This document shows positions 34,331 through 46,542 of a stretch of DNA of 47,651 nt, piece by piece. The stretch covers positions 1 to 47,651 of the forward strand of contig CANMNA010000006.1 of assembly GCA_947499075.1 (NCBI GenBank). The letters are read 5' to 3'. The number at the start of each line of letters is the position of its first letter. Within the stretch, counting starts at the first letter, position 1. The DNA comes from Myxococcales bacterium. GTDB taxonomy: Bacteria; Myxococcota_A; UBA9042. The notes under the pieces were generated by a model. The model was not told where the DNA came from. It saw nothing but the letters and a program-made list of their open reading frames with translations, and did not search any database. The translations under genes were made by a program, and so were the position numbers.

Positions 34331-35170
34331 TCACGGCTCGCCGTCGAGCAGCTCCGGGTTCTCCAGCAATTTCTGAGTTTCGCGCGCCAGGATCGATGCC
34401 TGCATGCCATCGATGATGCGGTGATCGGCCGCCAGTGACAGCGGCAGCAGCGGCCGAATCACGATTTGGCCATCGCGCACCACCGCCGCGTCGTACACGC
34501 CGCCCACCAGCACCACGCCTACGCTGCGCGCATTGGTGAACAGCGGGGCATAGCCGTAGCGAATCCCGTGCATGCCCAGCGACGTGACCATCAGCGACCC
34601 AAACGGGTCGTCGGGCATGCCAATCGCCCGCAGGTTGATGCCCCAGTCGTGGTTGAGATACGCCAGCAGCCGCATCAGCGGCCGCGCGATGAACGGCGGA
34701 ATCTTGGCGATCGTGCCTTTGATTTGGGCCAGTTCCGGATCCTGCCGCGCCCGGATCTTGGCCGCGCGCTCGGCCAACTCTCGGCCGATGACCTCGATTT
34801 TCTTGGTATCGGCGCAGCGGATGCACGCGCCTGACAGGTCAGCGCCCTGCTCGTTGCCAATCTTGTCGGACGGCACCGCCACCTGCAAGAACACATCGAC
34901 ATCGCGGCGTTGCCAGATCGCCCCGCGCCGGATCATGCAGTTCAGACCCGGATAGCGTCTTAGCGTCATGGCCATCGCCCGCGCCACCGCGTGGGTGTAG
35001 GTCAGCTTCTGGCCCGTCTCGGCGCGCTTGCGCTCCAGCCATGGCGCCAGGTGGGTCACGTCGATGTCGGTGACGCCATACACCGTCGGATCCTTGGGCG
35101 CATCCCAAGTCAGCGCGGCCAAAATGCGAAACGCCGACACTTCAGCCGGACGAAAATAGCGGTCAGTCAT
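34331..35170 (-). CDS. Stand-alone 2-oxoacid dehydrogenase acyltransferase (E2) catalytic domain
   Basis: A 279-residue protein equivalent to the catalytic core of dihydrolipoamide acyltransferases. The active-site motif DHRIIDG (249-255) has His250 and Asp254; SLGMHGIRYGYAPL and the preceding strands also fit. There is no lipoyl domain and no peripheral-subunit-binding domain, and no E1 or E3 gene nearby, so it is unlikely to be the core of a classical complex. Related single-domain acyltransferases of unknown substrate occur in other bacteria. GGGAGG lies 8 bp before the ATG at 35170. Divergent from the TauE/SafE gene. Confidence 0.85.
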   Translation of the reverse strand: MTDRYFRPAEVSAFRILAALTWDAPKDPTVYGVTDIDVTHLAPWLERKRAETGQKLTYTHAVARAMAMTLRRYPGLNCMIRRGAIWQRRDVDVFLQVAVPSDKIGNEQGADLSGACIRCADTKKIEVIGRELAERAAKIRARQDPELAQIKGTIAKIPPFIARPLMRLLAYLNHDWGINLRAIGMPDDPFGSLMVTSLGMHGIRYGYAPLFTNARSVGVVLVGGVYDAAVVRDGQIVIRPLLPLSLAADHRIIDGMQASILARETQKLLENPELLDGEP

Positions 35171-35266
35171 GGTGTTCGCCTCCCAGTCAGTAGCCGGATA
35201 GTCGCGCCTTCGGCCCGAATTCCGCAAGTAGCGCGGCGTTAATCCTACTTCGTCGATAGGAGAATC

Positions 35267-36136
35267 TTGATTCAACCGCACCTGACTGGTAGCGTGGCGG
35301 TGCGGCAGGCTCCGCACGGTGCTGATTTGTCCGAATCCATTGCTCAATTCACGGTTCAGTTCGCGATTTCGACGGCGCTGGTCGGCCTGGCGGTCGGTTT
35401 TCTGGTCGGTCTGACCGGCGTAGGCGGCGGCGTGCTGCTGGCGCCGATCCTGGTGTTTTTGGGCATCCAGCCGTCGGTGGCGGTCGGCACCGACATGGTC
35501 TACGGCACCGTGACCAAGATCGTGGCCACGGTGCGCAACGTGCACGCGCGGCGGGTCGACTGGTCGTGGGCGATGGCGCTGGCGCTGGGCAGCGTGCCGG
35601 CGGGCATCGCGGGCAGCTTGACCGTGTACTGGCTGCGGCACCACCACAGCAACGCCGAGGCGATCATCTTGCAGGCGCTGGGTGCCGTGCTGGCGTTTGC
35701 GGCGGTCGTGTCGCTGCTGTCTGAGCTGGTGCTCAAGCGCCTGAACCTGCGCACAACCGTCGATTGGACACCGGTCAACTGGCGCAACCGGCTCAAAGTC
35801 GCGGCGGTCAGCGCGGCCATCGGCTTTGTGTTCGGGCTGACGTCGGTGGGCTCTGGCTCGCTGTTTGCCCTGATGCTGCTGTTCTGTTCGCGGCTGGATG
35901 CCAAGATGCTGGTCGGCACCGATATCGCCCACGCCACGTTTCTGGTGGCAGCGGCGGCGGTCGCCCACCTCAACATTGGCACTGTCAATTTGCCGCTGGC
36001 CGCCAACCTGCTGTGCGGCTCGATCCCGGGGGTGATGCTGGGCACCGCGCTGATGCCGCGGGTGCCGTCGCGGCCGCTCAAGATCATGATCTGCGTGCTG
36101 GTGCTGGCAGCCGGGGCCAAGATGATCGTGAAATAA
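35267..36136 (+). CDS. TauE/SafE-family permease
   Basis: A 289-residue integral membrane protein with about eight hydrophobic helices in two repeats. The family signature [15 protein letters not shown] is at about 50-64, repeated in weaker form as [15 protein letters not shown]. The family exports sulphite, sulphoacetate and related organosulphonates, but many members are uncharacterised. The TTG at 35267 lies only 3 bp after AGGAGA, so the exact start is uncertain; a downstream GTG may be used. metH begins 86 bp further on, on the same strand. Confidence 0.85.
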   Translation: MIQPHLTGSVAVRQAPHGADLSESIAQFTVQFAISTALVGLAVGFLVGLTGVGGGVLLAPILVFLGIQPSVAVGTDMVYGTVTKIVATVRNVHARRVDWSWAMALALGSVPAGIAGSLTVYWLRHHHSNAEAIILQALGAVLAFAAVVSLLSELVLKRLNLRTTVDWTPVNWRNRLKVAAVSAAIGFVFGLTSVGSGSLFALMLLFCSRLDAKMLVGTDIAHATFLVAAAAVAHLNIGTVNLPLAANLLCGSIPGVMLGTALMPRVPSRPLKIMICVLVLAAGAKMIVK

Positions 36137-36222
36137 CGGCGCAGTGCAGCCACTGGCTTGCGCTTGGCCCGCCGCTGCCGATAATTCCCCTCCCGCTGCG
36201 TCCGGCGGGCCGGATCCCGCCG

Positions 36223-39920
<3,698 letters not shown>

Positions 39921-39924
<4 letters not shown>

Positions 39925-40000
39925 TCGGAAGCCGAGAGATGATCGGAAGCCGAGAGATGATCGGCAGCCGAGAGATGATCGGAAGCCGAGAGATGATCGG
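39921..40000 (+). repeat. 18-bp tandem repeat at the 3' end of metH
   Basis: Four units of ATGATCGGAAGCCGAGAG (one with C for A) plus a partial fifth begin within the metH stop codon and end one base before a 16-bp dispersed word. Confidence 0.9.
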
Positions 40001-40001
40001 A

Positions 40002-40017
40002 CGCACCCTTTGTTCAG
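40002..40017 (+). repeat. 16-bp dispersed word, copy 4
   Basis: Exact CGCACCCTTTGTTCAG. A degenerate second copy of its 3' part follows at 40022-40033 (CCCTCTGTTCAG), giving a head-to-tail pair. Confidence 0.8.
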
Positions 40018-40107
40018 AACTCCCTCTGTTCAGAACTATGAATTGAATAGGCAAACTCTGGTAGATGCGTCACAGTCGGGCAAGCATGCTGGCGGCCCAC
40101 CCCCGCC

Positions 40108-40139
40108 CGTTGCCGCCCGTTGCCGCCCGTTGCCGCCCG
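40108..40139 (+). repeat. 10-bp tandem repeat upstream of the receiver gene
   Basis: Three copies of the unit TGCCGCCCGT, with partial units on both sides, some 55-85 bp before the start of the receiver gene. Confidence 0.8.
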
Positions 40140-40191
40140 CCGCCGCATGCGGCACACTGACTGTGCGGCCTACGCCGCCCTTGGATCGCGC

Positions 40192-40602
40192 ATGGCATCT
40201 GACAACGGCATCAACGTCTTGGTCGCAGAGGACGATTTTGAGATCGCGGACGTGCTGCGCAAGACCATTGCGTCGGCTGGCTATCGCGTCACGCTGACCT
40301 GCGATGGCGAGGAAGCGCTCGCGGCCGCGATGGCCAACAAGCCCGATCTGGTCGTGCTCGATGTCATGATGCCGGCCGTCAACGGCTGGGAGGTCTGCAA
40401 GGCCTTGCGGGCGAACAAGGACTACCACGATGTCGGGATCCTGATGCTCACCGCAATCGGCCCCAACCTCAACGAGATGACCGCGCCTTTGTACGGTGCC
40501 GACGACCACTTGGATAAACCGTTCATGGTCGACGAGTTGCTCGACAAGCTGCACAATCTGGCCCGACGCTACCGCAAGGGTGCCGCCGCGGTGCCCGCCT
40601 AG
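40192..40602 (+). CDS. Stand-alone response regulator receiver protein
   Basis: A 136-residue CheY-like protein: acidic pocket Glu13/Asp14/Asp15, phosphoacceptor Asp57 in LDVMMP, Thr87, and Lys109 in DKPF, so it is phosphorylatable. There is no output domain, only a short basic tail. No cognate kinase is adjacent. The ATG at 40192 gives the standard N-terminus; the ribosome site is weak. It is followed after 9 bp by the phospholipase-D-like gene and is probably the first gene of an operon running to 45721. Confidence 0.9.
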   Translation: MASDNGINVLVAEDDFEIADVLRKTIASAGYRVTLTCDGEEALAAAMANKPDLVVLDVMMPAVNGWEVCKALRANKDYHDVGILMLTAIGPNLNEMTAPLYGADDHLDKPFMVDELLDKLHNLARRYRKGAAAVPA

Positions 40603-40611
40603 CCTGCTGAC

Positions 40612-41772
40612 ATGACACGACCTAGCCCGTGCTGGCGCCCGGTCGCGCGGTGGATGGCGTGCGCCGCATCGCTTGGCGCGGCTTGGGCGTGTGCCGAGCC
40701 CCAGCCGCTTGCAACTGGTCAGGTGTACGACGGCAGTGCCGACGCTGCGGGTGTCGACCCCGACACGGGTCCTGCTCCTGGCGCTGATACAGTCGGACAA
40801 ACGACCACGACGTTGCTGCCGCCTGGCGATCCGGTCGAGTTGGTCCTGAACAACAGCTACTTTCCCAAAGCCCGCGATGTGATCCAGACTGCGCAAACCA
40901 AGCTGCGGATTGTGCAATTTGAACTGACGACCGCAGATACGGTCGGCCTGCTGGTCGCCGCCATCATCAAGGCCAAGCAGCGCGGCGTCGACGTCAAAGT
41001 CTTGCTGGACGATGAAGTAACGTACAACACCCAGGCTGTGGCCCAGCTTCAGGCCGCTGGCGTGCTGGCCAAGCTCGACGGCAACAAGCTGCGCACCCAC
41101 GCCAAAGTGGTGGCCAGCGAGCAGGGCGCTCTTTTCGGTTCGACCAACTGGTCATCGACCTCGATGACCAAGAACAACGAAACCAATCTGTTGCTGCGCG
41201 ATCCCGCGGCGGTGACCCAAGTGCACGCTTGGATCGACAAGCTGTGGACCAACCCGACTGTACCAGTGCCGATCCCCAAGGGCACCAGCAAGTTGGTGAC
41301 GCTGTATGCCGATGGTGGCTATTTTGGCCTTGCCGCGCCGCTCATCGATGCCGCCAAGTCGCGCATCATGCTGTGCGTGTACGGCATGAACATCGACCAG
41401 AGCTCGGCCACCGCGGAAGTGACGCAACTGGCCAAAAAGCTGGGGGCGGCGGTCGGTCGCGGTGTCAAGGTCCAAGTGTTGCTCGAGCAAAACGCCGACC
41501 CCTTGCAGATTGGCAACGAGATCAACGGGGCCTCGGGCTCGTACTTGGCCAAACTGGGCTGCAAGGTCCGCAACGACCCAGGGTTTGTCATCACCCATGC
41601 CAAGTTCTTGATCGTGGATAACGTGCTCATGCTGGGCACCAACAACTGGGGCTATGGCGGTTTCACCGCCTACCACGAGATCGGGGCCAAGACTGCTGAC
41701 GCCAAGCTAGTCCAGTCCGCCGTGGACTACTTTGGCAAGATCTGGACGATTTCTAGCGATCTCGCCCCGTAA
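40612..41772 (+). CDS. Phospholipase-D-like protein, probable lipoprotein
   Basis: A 386-residue protein with a signal peptide and a possible lipobox at AWAC (Cys27), then a Gly/Thr-rich linker to about 70. Two HKD motifs are present: His163-x-Lys165 with GSTN at 176-179, and His329-x-Lys331 with Asp336 and GTNN. The first has Glu170 in place of the usual Asp. Two-motif proteins of this size without extra domains resemble exported PLD-like nucleases or phosphodiesterases of the Nuc/cardiolipin-synthase superfamily. The substrate may be phospholipid or DNA. The stop TAA shares a base with an ATG at 41772 in the next gene's frame. Confidence 0.87.
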   Translation: MTRPSPCWRPVARWMACAASLGAAWACAEPQPLATGQVYDGSADAAGVDPDTGPAPGADTVGQTTTTLLPPGDPVELVLNNSYFPKARDVIQTAQTKLRIVQFELTTADTVGLLVAAIIKAKQRGVDVKVLLDDEVTYNTQAVAQLQAAGVLAKLDGNKLRTHAKVVASEQGALFGSTNWSSTSMTKNNETNLLLRDPAAVTQVHAWIDKLWTNPTVPVPIPKGTSKLVTLYADGGYFGLAAPLIDAAKSRIMLCVYGMNIDQSSATAEVTQLAKKLGAAVGRGVKVQVLLEQNADPLQIGNEINGASGSYLAKLGCKVRNDPGFVITHAKFLIVDNVLMLGTNNWGYGGFTAYHEIGAKTADAKLVQSAVDYFGKIWTISSDLAP

Positions 41773-41861
41773 TGGCGGCGATCTCGACAATCGGCCAAGA
41801 GCGTTGGACAATGCCGCTGGCACTGGCCCGGCACACCGCGCGCAAGTGCTTGAGGATGCAG

Positions 41862-43127
41862 ATGATCGACCAAAGTCGGCCCCAACCCTGGCTGCGACGC
41901 ACCGCGCCACTCGCCTTGGCCGCATGCCTATGGTGCAGCGGTGGCAGCGCATGGGCCGAAGAGGCGATGCTGCTGACCATGGTCGACCTGTCGGCGGAAG
42001 AGGCGGCGACGCGCGAGATTGCGTTCGATGTCGTACGCGCGCTCAAGAGCAACAAGCAAGTGCGTTACAACGACTTGGACGCAGCCCTGAACTATGGCGC
42101 CGAGGACATCCAAAAAGAGAGCGCCAAGACCGCCGAGCAATCGGTCGCCGCGGCGCTGAAGAAAATGGACGCCAAGAATTTCGAGGATGCCGCTGAAGAC
42201 CTCGACAATGCAGTCGGCAACTACCTGATCGCCTACGCAGTCCTGCCCGATACCACCGTGGTGCCCAAAACGCTGGCGCTGCTCGCCACCGCCCAATTGC
42301 TGGCCGGCGACACCAAGGGCAGCGACAAAAACTTTGAGCGCGCCGCCCAAGCGGATCAAAAGGCGGTGGTGACCATCGACGTCAGCAAGTACTCGCCCAA
42401 AGCCCAGGCCGCCTTGGTCAAGGCCCGCGGCAACGTGTCGGCGCGCGAACCGGTAGAATTTGAGATCCGCACCGACCCACCCAATGCGCGGGTCTACGTC
42501 AATGGCCGCTACATGGGCCTGACGCCGACTTTTGGTCAGAGCACCAAGGGCGAGCAGATGATCAGCATCACCAAGCAGGGTTTTGCCCGCAAGGCCCGCA
42601 AGGTGGTGGTCGACAAGTCAGGGCAAGTGGTCGATGAGCGCTTGGAGCCCGCCCGGCGCGCAGCCGCGCTGGAGTCGCTGCGCAAAGGCCTGGAAGCCGT
42701 GGTCGGCGGCGCCAGCAAGCCAGAAGTGCTGGGCGAAGCCGAAGGCCTGATGGCGACCAGCCACGTCGTGCTGTTGCAGGCGACCGGCACCCGCGAAAAA
42801 ATGAAGGTTTCACTCGCGTTGGCCAACCTGAACAGCCGCCAAGTCATCAACCAGATCACCCGCGAGATCAACTGGGAGAAGCGCGACAAAGCCACGCGCG
42901 AGCAAATCGACAAGCTGGTCGATGAAGTGCTCAAGCCGCGCATGATCGTCGGGCCCGAAGGGCCATCGGTGGTCGAGGCCAAGCCCATTTACGCCAAGTG
43001 GTGGTTCTGGGGCATCATTGGCGCGGTCGCCGCTGGCTCGGCTGCAGCGTGGTATTACGCGCCGTCGCCCACCTTGGCGCCGCCTAGCTTCACCAAGGGC
43101 ACTGGCGGCGTGCTGGTGCAGTTCTAG
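41862..43127 (+). CDS. PEGA-domain membrane-anchored protein
   Basis: A 421-residue protein. A signal peptide (1-32, ending AWA-E) is followed by helical, TPR-like sequence at about 90-190 (KNFEDAAEDLDNAVGNYL), a PEGA domain at about 198-263 (VEFEIRTDPPNARVYVNG), a helical region, and a C-terminal membrane helix at 379-399 with a short tail. The start at 41862 is chosen because TGAGG lies 6 bp upstream and it gives a normal signal peptide; ATG 41772, fused to the upstream stop (TAATG), would add 30 residues. It is similar in plan to the PEGA/TPR protein at 19857-20930, but the two are not close relatives. Confidence 0.8.
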   Translation: MIDQSRPQPWLRRTAPLALAACLWCSGGSAWAEEAMLLTMVDLSAEEAATREIAFDVVRALKSNKQVRYNDLDAALNYGAEDIQKESAKTAEQSVAAALKKMDAKNFEDAAEDLDNAVGNYLIAYAVLPDTTVVPKTLALLATAQLLAGDTKGSDKNFERAAQADQKAVVTIDVSKYSPKAQAALVKARGNVSAREPVEFEIRTDPPNARVYVNGRYMGLTPTFGQSTKGEQMISITKQGFARKARKVVVDKSGQVVDERLEPARRAAALESLRKGLEAVVGGASKPEVLGEAEGLMATSHVVLLQATGTREKMKVSLALANLNSRQVINQITREINWEKRDKATREQIDKLVDEVLKPRMIVGPEGPSVVEAKPIYAKWWFWGIIGAVAAGSAAAWYYAPSPTLAPPSFTKGTGGVLVQF

Positions 43128-43168
43128 CCGTCTGCGCGCCCGCTGGCGTCCCGGCTTGAGGCCTTTTC

Positions 43169-45721
43169 GTGCCCCCAACCGCTGTCTCATCGAAGAAAGG
43201 CGCGTTCGCCAAGCCGCGCCTCGCCCACGCCGCAGCCGTGTACCCCAATGCCGCTGCCGCCGCTGAGGCGGGCGCGCAAGCGGAGGCGGCGTACGAGTTT
43301 GCGCTGGCCCGCGACGCCTACTTGGCAGCCGCGCACTTGGCGACCGGCGCCGCGGCGCTGCCAGCCGTTGCAGCCTACGCGGTCTTTCAAGTCGAGCGGT
43401 TTGGCCAATGCGACGAGATTGCGGCGTGGCTCGATGACCCGGCGTTTGGGCCGCCCGACGACAGCAAGGCCCTGCAGTTGCTACAACTGTGGGCCACGGT
43501 TGGCCATGCTGCAGCAGCGGCGGCGCACCCCCGCAGCGCCTCGTTGGATCCGGCGCTGGCCCGCCTAGGCGATCCGGAAGCAGCCAAGCGCCATGCCACC
43601 CGCAGCCAATTGGCCGCTCAGGCCGCGCACGCGGCGGCAGCGCAAGCGTTGCAGCCAGCTACGGCCGCGCTGGCTGGGCACGACTTGGCCACTGCGCACG
43701 CCGAGTTGCAGCGCCATCGGTCCCAATGGGGCGATCAGCCGCTCTTTGCCAGCCTACACGCCAAGCTCCAGGCCCAGCAGCGCTTGGCGTCCGCGGCTAC
43801 GCTGCGGCAAGGCATCGCGCAGGCCTTGGATAGCCACAACCTGACCGCGGCGCTGCAGGCCGCCCAGACGCTGGCCGACCTGCCCGGCGCGCCCGAGGCC
43901 GACAGGCGCTGGCTTGGCCATGTGACCGCGCTGATCGAGGCCCGGCAGTTGCAGGCTTGGGTGACAACGGCCCAAAGCGGCGATGTGGCCACGGCGCTGC
44001 TGGCGCTGGCCCAGATCGTGGTGGCCCGCGGCCCGCGTGTCCAAGTGTCCTTTGCCGCCACCGCCGATCCGTTGCACCGCGCCTGGCTGGCAGTGCTGGA
44101 GGGTTACAGCTGCTCAGGCAATCAAGCGCTGACACAGCGGACACCAGCGCTCCATGCCTTGCTGGAACTGCGCCAGCGGCTGGCCGAGCACGCCGATCCG
44201 GATGTGTTGCAAAGCTGTGTCGCCAAGCTGCCAGCCGATTGGCGCACGGGACCGTCCGTCAAGGCTGCTTCACAACGGATTGCGGCCCACCGAGCGGCTG
44301 ACCAGGCCGTCCAGGCGCAGGCCTTCGTGGAAGCTGTTCAGGCGATGCTGGACCACGGCGACCTCGACGATGCTGCCGCCGCCCTGCAGGCTTTTGCCGG
44401 CGAGCAGGCCCCGACAGCGCCGATCAAAGCGCTGCGGTCCGATCTGCTGGCCGCGCGCCAAAGCCGTACGCGCACCCTGCAGCTTCAAACCGAATTTGAG
44501 GCAGCCCTGCAACGGTCAGCGTGGTTTGCCGCGCGGGCGGCCTGCAGCGAGCTTTCTCATTTGCTGCCCCAGGCCGAGCTCGCGGCGCTGCGGGTGCGGT
44601 TGAACACCGCGGCCGGGCCCAATTTACGCGGCAAGATGATGCCCCCTGGGCTACAAAAGCTCGACCCAGCCAAGCCATTTGCCGCGGCAGTGGTCGATGG
44701 GCGGCTGGTGCTGATGCAAGGTGACATCTGGCTGTGCGTGGTCTTGGACACGCTGGGCCTGCAGCCGTTTGCTTTGCCGACGGAATTTGCGATCGAGGCC
44801 GTCACAACGACACGCTTGGCGGGCGTCGCCGGCCAGCTGCGCGCGGCTGCGATTGCCGGCAACCGCCTGATGAGCATTGGACATGCGCCGCCCGACCCGC
44901 CTGAGATTCTGGGCGGACTGGACCTGGCTACCGTCTTGGGCGGCGACGATCGGGTGCTGGGCACCGCGCTGGACCCTGCGGCGCCGCGCTGGCACTTGCT
45001 CTCCGCGCACGGCCAGCGGCCCGGTGCGACGCAGCTGGTGCGCATCGACAGCGCGACCCTTGAAGTGACCGACAGGCGACGAACGCAACCAAATCTTCTG
45101 TCTATTTGTGCAGTTGAACAAAGGGTGCGTACGATCTTGGCGACGTCGCACCCGGCGCAGCGCGATCACCGTCGCTGGGCGCTGGCGCTGCTCGACGATG
45201 GCGGCGAGCCCATAGCGACCTGGACCGACCAGGCCCTCGGCGAGACCATCGGCCACATCGCGCGCGCGATCGCTTGGCCAGATCAAGACCGCATCTACGC
45301 CAGCTTTACCACCATCGACCCATTTGACCGGCAGACGATCGCGGCCCAGCCCTCGCTTTTGGTGCTCGCCGGCGATCGCGTGTCGTTCTGTTCGACCGAC
45401 CTGCGCCGCCGGTTTTTTCCGATGGCCCAGTTCACGGTCGATCATGCATGGACGCTGGACCCCCGGGCAGGTCGGCTGTGGTTTGCGGCCCTGCCCAAGG
45501 ACGATGCGGCGGGCGACGCGCTGTTGCTGGGTGTCAACGCCAAGACCTTGCGCGCCGATGAACCGCAACCCATTGCCGGTGCGACACGGATTTTGGCGCT
45601 GATGGCGGTGCCTGACGGCGCGGTCGCGGTGTGCCGGATGCGCGCCGGGCACTTCGCGCTGCTGCGGGCAACCTGGTCCGCCGGCAGTTTGCAGTTGACG
45701 ACACACAAGCTCCCGCTTTAG
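43169..45721 (+). CDS. Ala-rich helical protein with beta-rich C-terminal half
   Basis: An 850-residue protein with no signal peptide. Residues 1 to about 480 are strongly Ala/Gln-rich and helical, with TPR-like spacing in places. Residues about 490-850 are made of beta-type segments with repeated WxxAL, RWxLL and RxWFAAL patterns that might be a beta-propeller. No catalytic motif was found. The GTG at 43169 follows TGAGG at a spacing of 9. A copy of the 16-bp dispersed word lies in frame at about codons 649-654. It is the last gene of the cluster starting with the receiver protein. Function unknown; a cytoplasmic scaffold is plausible. Confidence 0.75.
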   Translation: MPPTAVSSKKGAFAKPRLAHAAAVYPNAAAAAEAGAQAEAAYEFALARDAYLAAAHLATGAAALPAVAAYAVFQVERFGQCDEIAAWLDDPAFGPPDDSKALQLLQLWATVGHAAAAAAHPRSASLDPALARLGDPEAAKRHATRSQLAAQAAHAAAAQALQPATAALAGHDLATAHAELQRHRSQWGDQPLFASLHAKLQAQQRLASAATLRQGIAQALDSHNLTAALQAAQTLADLPGAPEADRRWLGHVTALIEARQLQAWVTTAQSGDVATALLALAQIVVARGPRVQVSFAATADPLHRAWLAVLEGYSCSGNQALTQRTPALHALLELRQRLAEHADPDVLQSCVAKLPADWRTGPSVKAASQRIAAHRAADQAVQAQAFVEAVQAMLDHGDLDDAAAALQAFAGEQAPTAPIKALRSDLLAARQSRTRTLQLQTEFEAALQRSAWFAARAACSELSHLLPQAELAALRVRLNTAAGPNLRGKMMPPGLQKLDPAKPFAAAVVDGRLVLMQGDIWLCVVLDTLGLQPFALPTEFAIEAVTTTRLAGVAGQLRAAAIAGNRLMSIGHAPPDPPEILGGLDLATVLGGDDRVLGTALDPAAPRWHLLSAHGQRPGATQLVRIDSATLEVTDRRRTQPNLLSICAVEQRVRTILATSHPAQRDHRRWALALLDDGGEPIATWTDQALGETIGHIARAIAWPDQDRIYASFTTIDPFDRQTIAAQPSLLVLAGDRVSFCSTDLRRRFFPMAQFTVDHAWTLDPRAGRLWFAALPKDDAAGDALLLGVNAKTLRADEPQPIAGATRILALMAVPDGAVAVCRMRAGHFALLRATWSAGSLQLTTHKLPL
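45114..45129 (-). repeat. 16-bp dispersed word, copy 5 (inside a coding region)
   Basis: The complement reads CGCACCCTTTGTTCAA, one base from the consensus. It is in frame within the C-terminal half of the 850-residue protein. Confidence 0.75.
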
Positions 45722-45809
45722 AATTGCGGCCCACCGCGCCATCGGGTTCTCCGGTCGGCGCGGCCACCGACGGCCCAGCCAAATTTCGGCGCGGCCACCC
45801 CAGTCGGCG

Positions 45810-45861
45810 CAACCTAGTCTGACAACGCAGTCTGGCAACCTAGTCTGGCAACCCAGTCAGC
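45810..45861 (+). repeat. 13-bp tandem repeat before the small basic protein gene
   Basis: Four units of a 13-bp sequence close to CAACCTAGTCTGG lie in the 194-bp gap between the 850-residue protein gene and the 41-residue protein gene. Confidence 0.8.
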
Positions 45862-45915
45862 GCACCTCAGTTCAACGTCGGGGCAGCCAGCGCGCTGGCC
45901 CCATCAGGAGTCTCC

Positions 45916-46041
45916 ATGGGCAGCGGCAGTCGCACTCCCAAGATGCGTCGGTTAGACGCACGCAAGAAGAAAATCGCCCGCGGCAAGCGGATGATCGTCA
46001 CGGCCAAGGCCGCAGCCAAAGCCGTTCGCCTCGCCAAGTGA
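45916..46041 (+). CDS. 41-residue Lys/Arg-rich protein
   Basis: A small gene encoding 41 residues, of which about a third are Lys or Arg (for example RTPKMRRLDARKKKIARGKR). AGGAG lies 5 bp before the ATG, one of the better ribosome sites in the window. The composition and size recall small ribosome-associated proteins, or the basic COX24/AURKAIP1-like proteins of bacteria, but I cannot assign a family. The nearest neighbours are the 13-bp repeat upstream and the HIT gene 63 bp downstream. Confidence 0.6.
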   Translation: MGSGSRTPKMRRLDARKKKIARGKRMIVTAKAAAKAVRLAK

Positions 46042-46065
46042 GTCGACCGGTTCGCCACCGCCTCG

Positions 46066-46107
46066 CGCAGACACGGTGATCTCATGCGCAGACACGGTGA
46101 CCTGATG
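46066..46107 (+). repeat. 21-bp direct duplication at the HIT start region
   Basis: CGCAGACACGGTGATCTCATG is followed directly by CGCAGACACGGTGACCTGATG. Each copy carries a possible ribosome site and an in-frame ATG (46084 and 46105). Confidence 0.9.
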
Positions 46108-46452
46108 GCCAGCGACTGCCTATTTTGTCGCATCGCCGCTGGCGAGCTCGGCACCCGGTTTGTCTATCAAGACACCGATGTTGTCGCGTTTGCCGACTTG
46201 CACCCGCAGGCGCCGACCCACATCTTGGTGATTCCGCGGATCCACTTGGCGTCGCTGGCGGATTCGGGGCCGGATCACGATTTGGTGCTCGGCAAGGTCT
46301 TGGCCGGCGTGCGCACTGTCGCCGCGCAGCTTGGGTTGGCGCATGCTGGTTACCGGACTGCGATCAACACGGGTGCCGGTGCCGGCCAAAGTGTCTTTCA
46401 CTTGCACGCCCACCTGCTCGCCGGTCGGGCCTTTGCGTGGCCGCCGGGCTGA
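46105..46452 (+). CDS. HIT-family nucleotide hydrolase/transferase
   Basis: A 115-residue protein of the histidine triad superfamily, Hint/PKCI branch. DCLFCRIAAGE at the N-terminus, THILVIPRIH in the middle, and the catalytic triad FHLHAHLLAG (HxHxHxx) near the end are all present; the two N-terminal Cys plus His residues could bind zinc. Enzymes of this branch hydrolyse adenosine phosphoramidates. The second ATG of the 21-bp duplication (46105) gives the family-standard start; 46084 would add seven residues. Confidence 0.93.
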   Translation: MASDCLFCRIAAGELGTRFVYQDTDVVAFADLHPQAPTHILVIPRIHLASLADSGPDHDLVLGKVLAGVRTVAAQLGLAHAGYRTAINTGAGAGQSVFHLHAHLLAGRAFAWPPG

Positions 46453-46542
46453 CCAGTGCCGCAAGCGATGTGCATGGCTGCTGGGTCGCTCGTAGTTGCC
46501 CTGATCCTCTCCGATTTTGGGCCGGGCGTGCCGGCCTGACCT

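Noticed and set aside
36137..36222. Cobalamin riboswitch upstream of metH
   Set aside because: The gap is only 86 bp and shows no B12-box-like sequence.
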